Positions 5,687 to 6,433 of a stretch of 6,433 nt of DNA are shown here, piece by piece. Positions within the stretch are counted from its first letter, which is position 1; each line of letters opens with the position of its first letter. The DNA comes from Bacteroidaceae bacterium (GTDB lineage: Bacteria; Bacteroidota; Bacteroidia; Bacteroidales; Bacteroidaceae): assembly GCA_017961965.1 (NCBI GenBank), contig JAGCWG010000397.1:1-6433 (forward strand), read 5' to 3'. The position numbers and the translations under genes are program-made. The notes below the pieces were generated by a model that saw only the letters and a list, made by a program, of their open reading frames with translations, was not told the DNA's origin and searched no databases.

Positions 5687-5772
5687 CCTTAGGTGTGCCT
5701 TATGTGTCTGTTCAGTTGCTAAGGGAAACTAAGGAGAACCTAAGGGAAACGTAAGGCGCACCTAACATGTAA
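5687..5772 (+). repeat. Second 11-nt repeat family folded as a long hairpin (possible ncRNA)
   Basis: The left half holds two adjacent 11-mers, CCTTAGGTGTG (5687-5697) and CCTTATGTGTC (5698-5708), 9/11 alike. The right half holds CTAAGGGAAA (5719-5728), CTAAGGAGAAC (5729-5739), CTAAGGGAAAC (5740-5750), GTAAGGCGCAC (5751-5761) and a decayed CTAACATGTAA (5762-5772). The halves are inverted relatives. Arms 5689-5704 and 5750-5765 pair over 16 bp, and the only two departures from Watson-Crick are U-G wobbles in plus-strand RNA; the minus strand would have C-A mismatches. This favours an RNA read from the plus strand. TTCAGTT in the loop (5711-5717) is complementary to AACTGAA (5781-5787) outside the stem, which would make a pseudoknot. 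No promoter was found for it. Confidence 0.55.
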
Positions 5773-5810
5773 GTCAGAAGAACTGAAAGAACCTTTCCAA
5801 CTGTACACGT

Positions 5811-5940
5811 CGCCTTTTTTTAGAAGAGGGTGTGTCAAAATAGGCACACCCTCTTTGTCATGTGATTATAAATGCGTCATGTACAAACTGAAGCATTCGC
5901 GATGTCAATTGTGAACAGACAGAAAGCAAACAAAAAGGCG
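5811..5940. repeat. 9-bp inverted repeat bracketing the 5824-5855 hairpin
   Basis: CGCCTTTTT (5811-5819) and AAAAAGGCG (5932-5940) are perfect inverted copies about 112 nt apart. No target-site duplication is visible at their outer edges and no transposase remnant lies between. The inner DNA also holds a direct GTCATGT repeat (5857-5863 and 5876-5882). It may be a decayed miniature element or coincidence. Confidence 0.3.
5824..5858 (+). terminator. Hairpin with short T-tract, terminator-like
   Basis: AAGAGGGTGTG (5824-5834) pairs perfectly with CACACCCTCTT (5845-5855) around a 10-nt loop. The T-run after it is short (5854-5856). It could end a transcript from the repeat region (5536-5772), or be a free-standing structural element. 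GAAGAGGG recurs at 5941-5948, giving the right arm an alternative partner. Confidence 0.55.
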
Positions 5941-5954
5941 GAAGAGGGACGTAA

Positions 5955-5987
5955 ATTTCACATTCTTCGTCAAAAAGAATGCGAAAT
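5955..5987. promoter_or_regulatory. Dyad immediately upstream of the rplU promoter
   Basis: CATTCTT (5961-5967) and AAGAATG (5975-5981) pair perfectly. Beyond an A/C mismatch the dyad extends with TTTC (5956-5959) and GAAA (5983-5986), then A5955/T5987. It ends only 2-3 nt before the -33 TTTG, so it is placed like an operator or activator site for rplU. Confidence 0.45.
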
Positions 5988-5989
5988 AT

Positions 5990-6020
5990 TTTGAAGCATA
6001 GAAAAATAATCGTACCTTTG
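5990..6020 (+). promoter_or_regulatory. Bacteroidota-type promoter of rplU
   Basis: TTTG (5990-5993), exactly 19 nt, TACCTTTG (6013-6020): a perfect consensus promoter, identical in both boxes and spacing to that of asnA. Transcription should start at about 6025-6028. Confidence 0.92.
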
Positions 6021-6024
6021 CACC

Positions 6025-6106
6025 CGATTTATGCCGAAGGGGCTCAAACAAGAAAGTCACATAATGGCTTCGCCTCCCGGTCAAAACCGTTTAATAAATA
6101 ATTAAA
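6025..6106 (+). promoter_or_regulatory. rplU 5' leader with possible autoregulatory structure
   Basis: A leader of about 80 nt, longer than those of asnA and aguB. It can form GGC-TTC-GCC (6066-6074) and CGGT (6078-6081) with ACCG (6086-6089). CCGAAGGGG (6034-6042) can alternatively pair with CCTCCCGG (6073-6080), given a bulge and a G-U pair. The last 15 nt are purely A/T with no Shine-Dalgarno. Leaders of ribosomal protein operons often bind their own product, but no known L21 leader class could be confirmed by eye. Confidence 0.4.
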
Positions 6107-6424
6107 ATGTACGCAATCGTAGAAATTAACGGTCAGCAGTTCAAGGCAGAGGAGGGCAAGAAGCTCTTCGTTCACCACATCAAGGATGTAGAAGCTGGTG
6201 CAACTGCTGAATTTGAGAAGGTATTGTTGGTTGACAACAACGGCACAGTAACTGTAGGTACACCTGTAGTTGAAGGCGCTAAGGTTGTTTGCGAAGTAGT
6301 TAGTCCACTCGTAAAGGGCGACAAGGTTCTTGTATTCCTCAAGCGTAGTCGTAAGGGTTACCGCAAGCTTAATGGTCACCGTGAGCAGTTCACAGAGTTG
6401 AAAATAAAGTCAGTTATTGCTTAA
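6107..6424 (+). CDS. rplU: 50S ribosomal protein L21
   Basis: A large-subunit ribosomal protein that binds 23S rRNA and contacts L20. It is 105 residues, the usual bacterial length. Family features are intact: [22 protein letters not shown] at the start (the usual YAIve-GGkQyrV segment), EKVLLVDNN (37-45), [13 protein letters not shown] (48-60), and the basic RNA-binding stretch [21 protein letters not shown] (78-98), which corresponds to the kkRK-Y-r-GHRQ-fT signature. The substitution of QQ for GGKQ-like residues near position 10 is within normal Bacteroidota variation. The ATG at 6107 is the only sensible start. The window ends 9 nt after the stop. rpmA (L27) normally follows in one operon, and the absence of any terminator here is consistent with that. 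Confidence 0.98.
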   Translation: MYAIVEINGQQFKAEEGKKLFVHHIKDVEAGATAEFEKVLLVDNNGTVTVGTPVVEGAKVVCEVVSPLVKGDKVLVFLKRSRKGYRKLNGHREQFTELKIKSVIA

Positions 6425-6433
6425 TTACTAACA

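Noticed and set aside
5536..5772. CRISPR array
   Set aside because: The repeats are 11 nt, directly abutting and degenerate, with no unique spacers and no cas gene nearby.
5411..5989. Insertion sequence or phage remnant
   Set aside because: No transposase, integrase or phage-like reading frame is present. The only bracketing inverted repeat (5811-5940) has no visible target duplication.
6044..6379. 111-codon open frame on the minus strand opposite rplU
   Set aside because: It lies almost wholly within the intact L21 gene and its promoter-proximal leader. The translated product resembles no family and no promoter precedes it.
1..6433. tRNA, rRNA or a known riboswitch
   Set aside because: No cloverleaf, TTCGAATC-type T-loop arm, rRNA signature or riboswitch core could be seen by eye on either strand. 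A covariance-model scan was not possible.

Overview
The window looks like the chromosome of a member of the Bacteroidales, probably Prevotellaceae. The evidence is two exact copies of the Bacteroidota housekeeping promoter (TTTG, 19 nt, TAnnTTTG) ahead of asnA and rplU, A/T-rich leaders with no Shine-Dalgarno sequence, and proteins that resemble Bacteroidales versions of their families. The genus is an inference from general familiarity, not from a search.

Layout, left to right. (1) 2-178 is the C-terminal end of a type-2 tryptophan synthase beta chain (TrpB2), closed by a very strong terminator (186-237). (2) 238-579 is A/T-rich with no convincing gene. (3) asnA (642-1679, +), the ammonia-dependent asparagine synthetase, has its own promoter. 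It converges on a LolC/LolE-type ABC permease (1773-3017, -), and the two share a bidirectional terminator hairpin. (4) Upstream of the permease on the same strand lies a class I aminotransferase (3134-4333, -). The 116-nt gap between them holds an inverted pair of G/C-rich REP-like elements. (5) Divergent from the aminotransferase is an N-carbamoylputrescine amidase, aguB (4474-5349, +), followed by a strong terminator. (6) 5411-5989 is a gene-free but highly structured stretch. It contains a run of degenerate 11-nt tandem repeats (5536-5634), a second 11-nt repeat family folded into a long hairpin (5687-5772), and further hairpins. (7) A canonical promoter (5990-6020) and a leader of about 80 nt lead to rplU, ribosomal protein L21 (6107-6424). 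rpmA probably lies just outside the window.

The protein-coding genes are ordinary housekeeping functions: tryptophan synthesis, aspartate/asparagine metabolism, polyamine synthesis, outer-membrane lipoprotein export and the ribosome. They do not form one operon. The aminotransferase and asnA both handle the aspartate/asparagine node but are separated and transcribed independently. I see no mobile element, CRISPR array, phage gene or defence system. The part most worth a second look is non-coding: the 11-nt periodic region between aguB and rplU.
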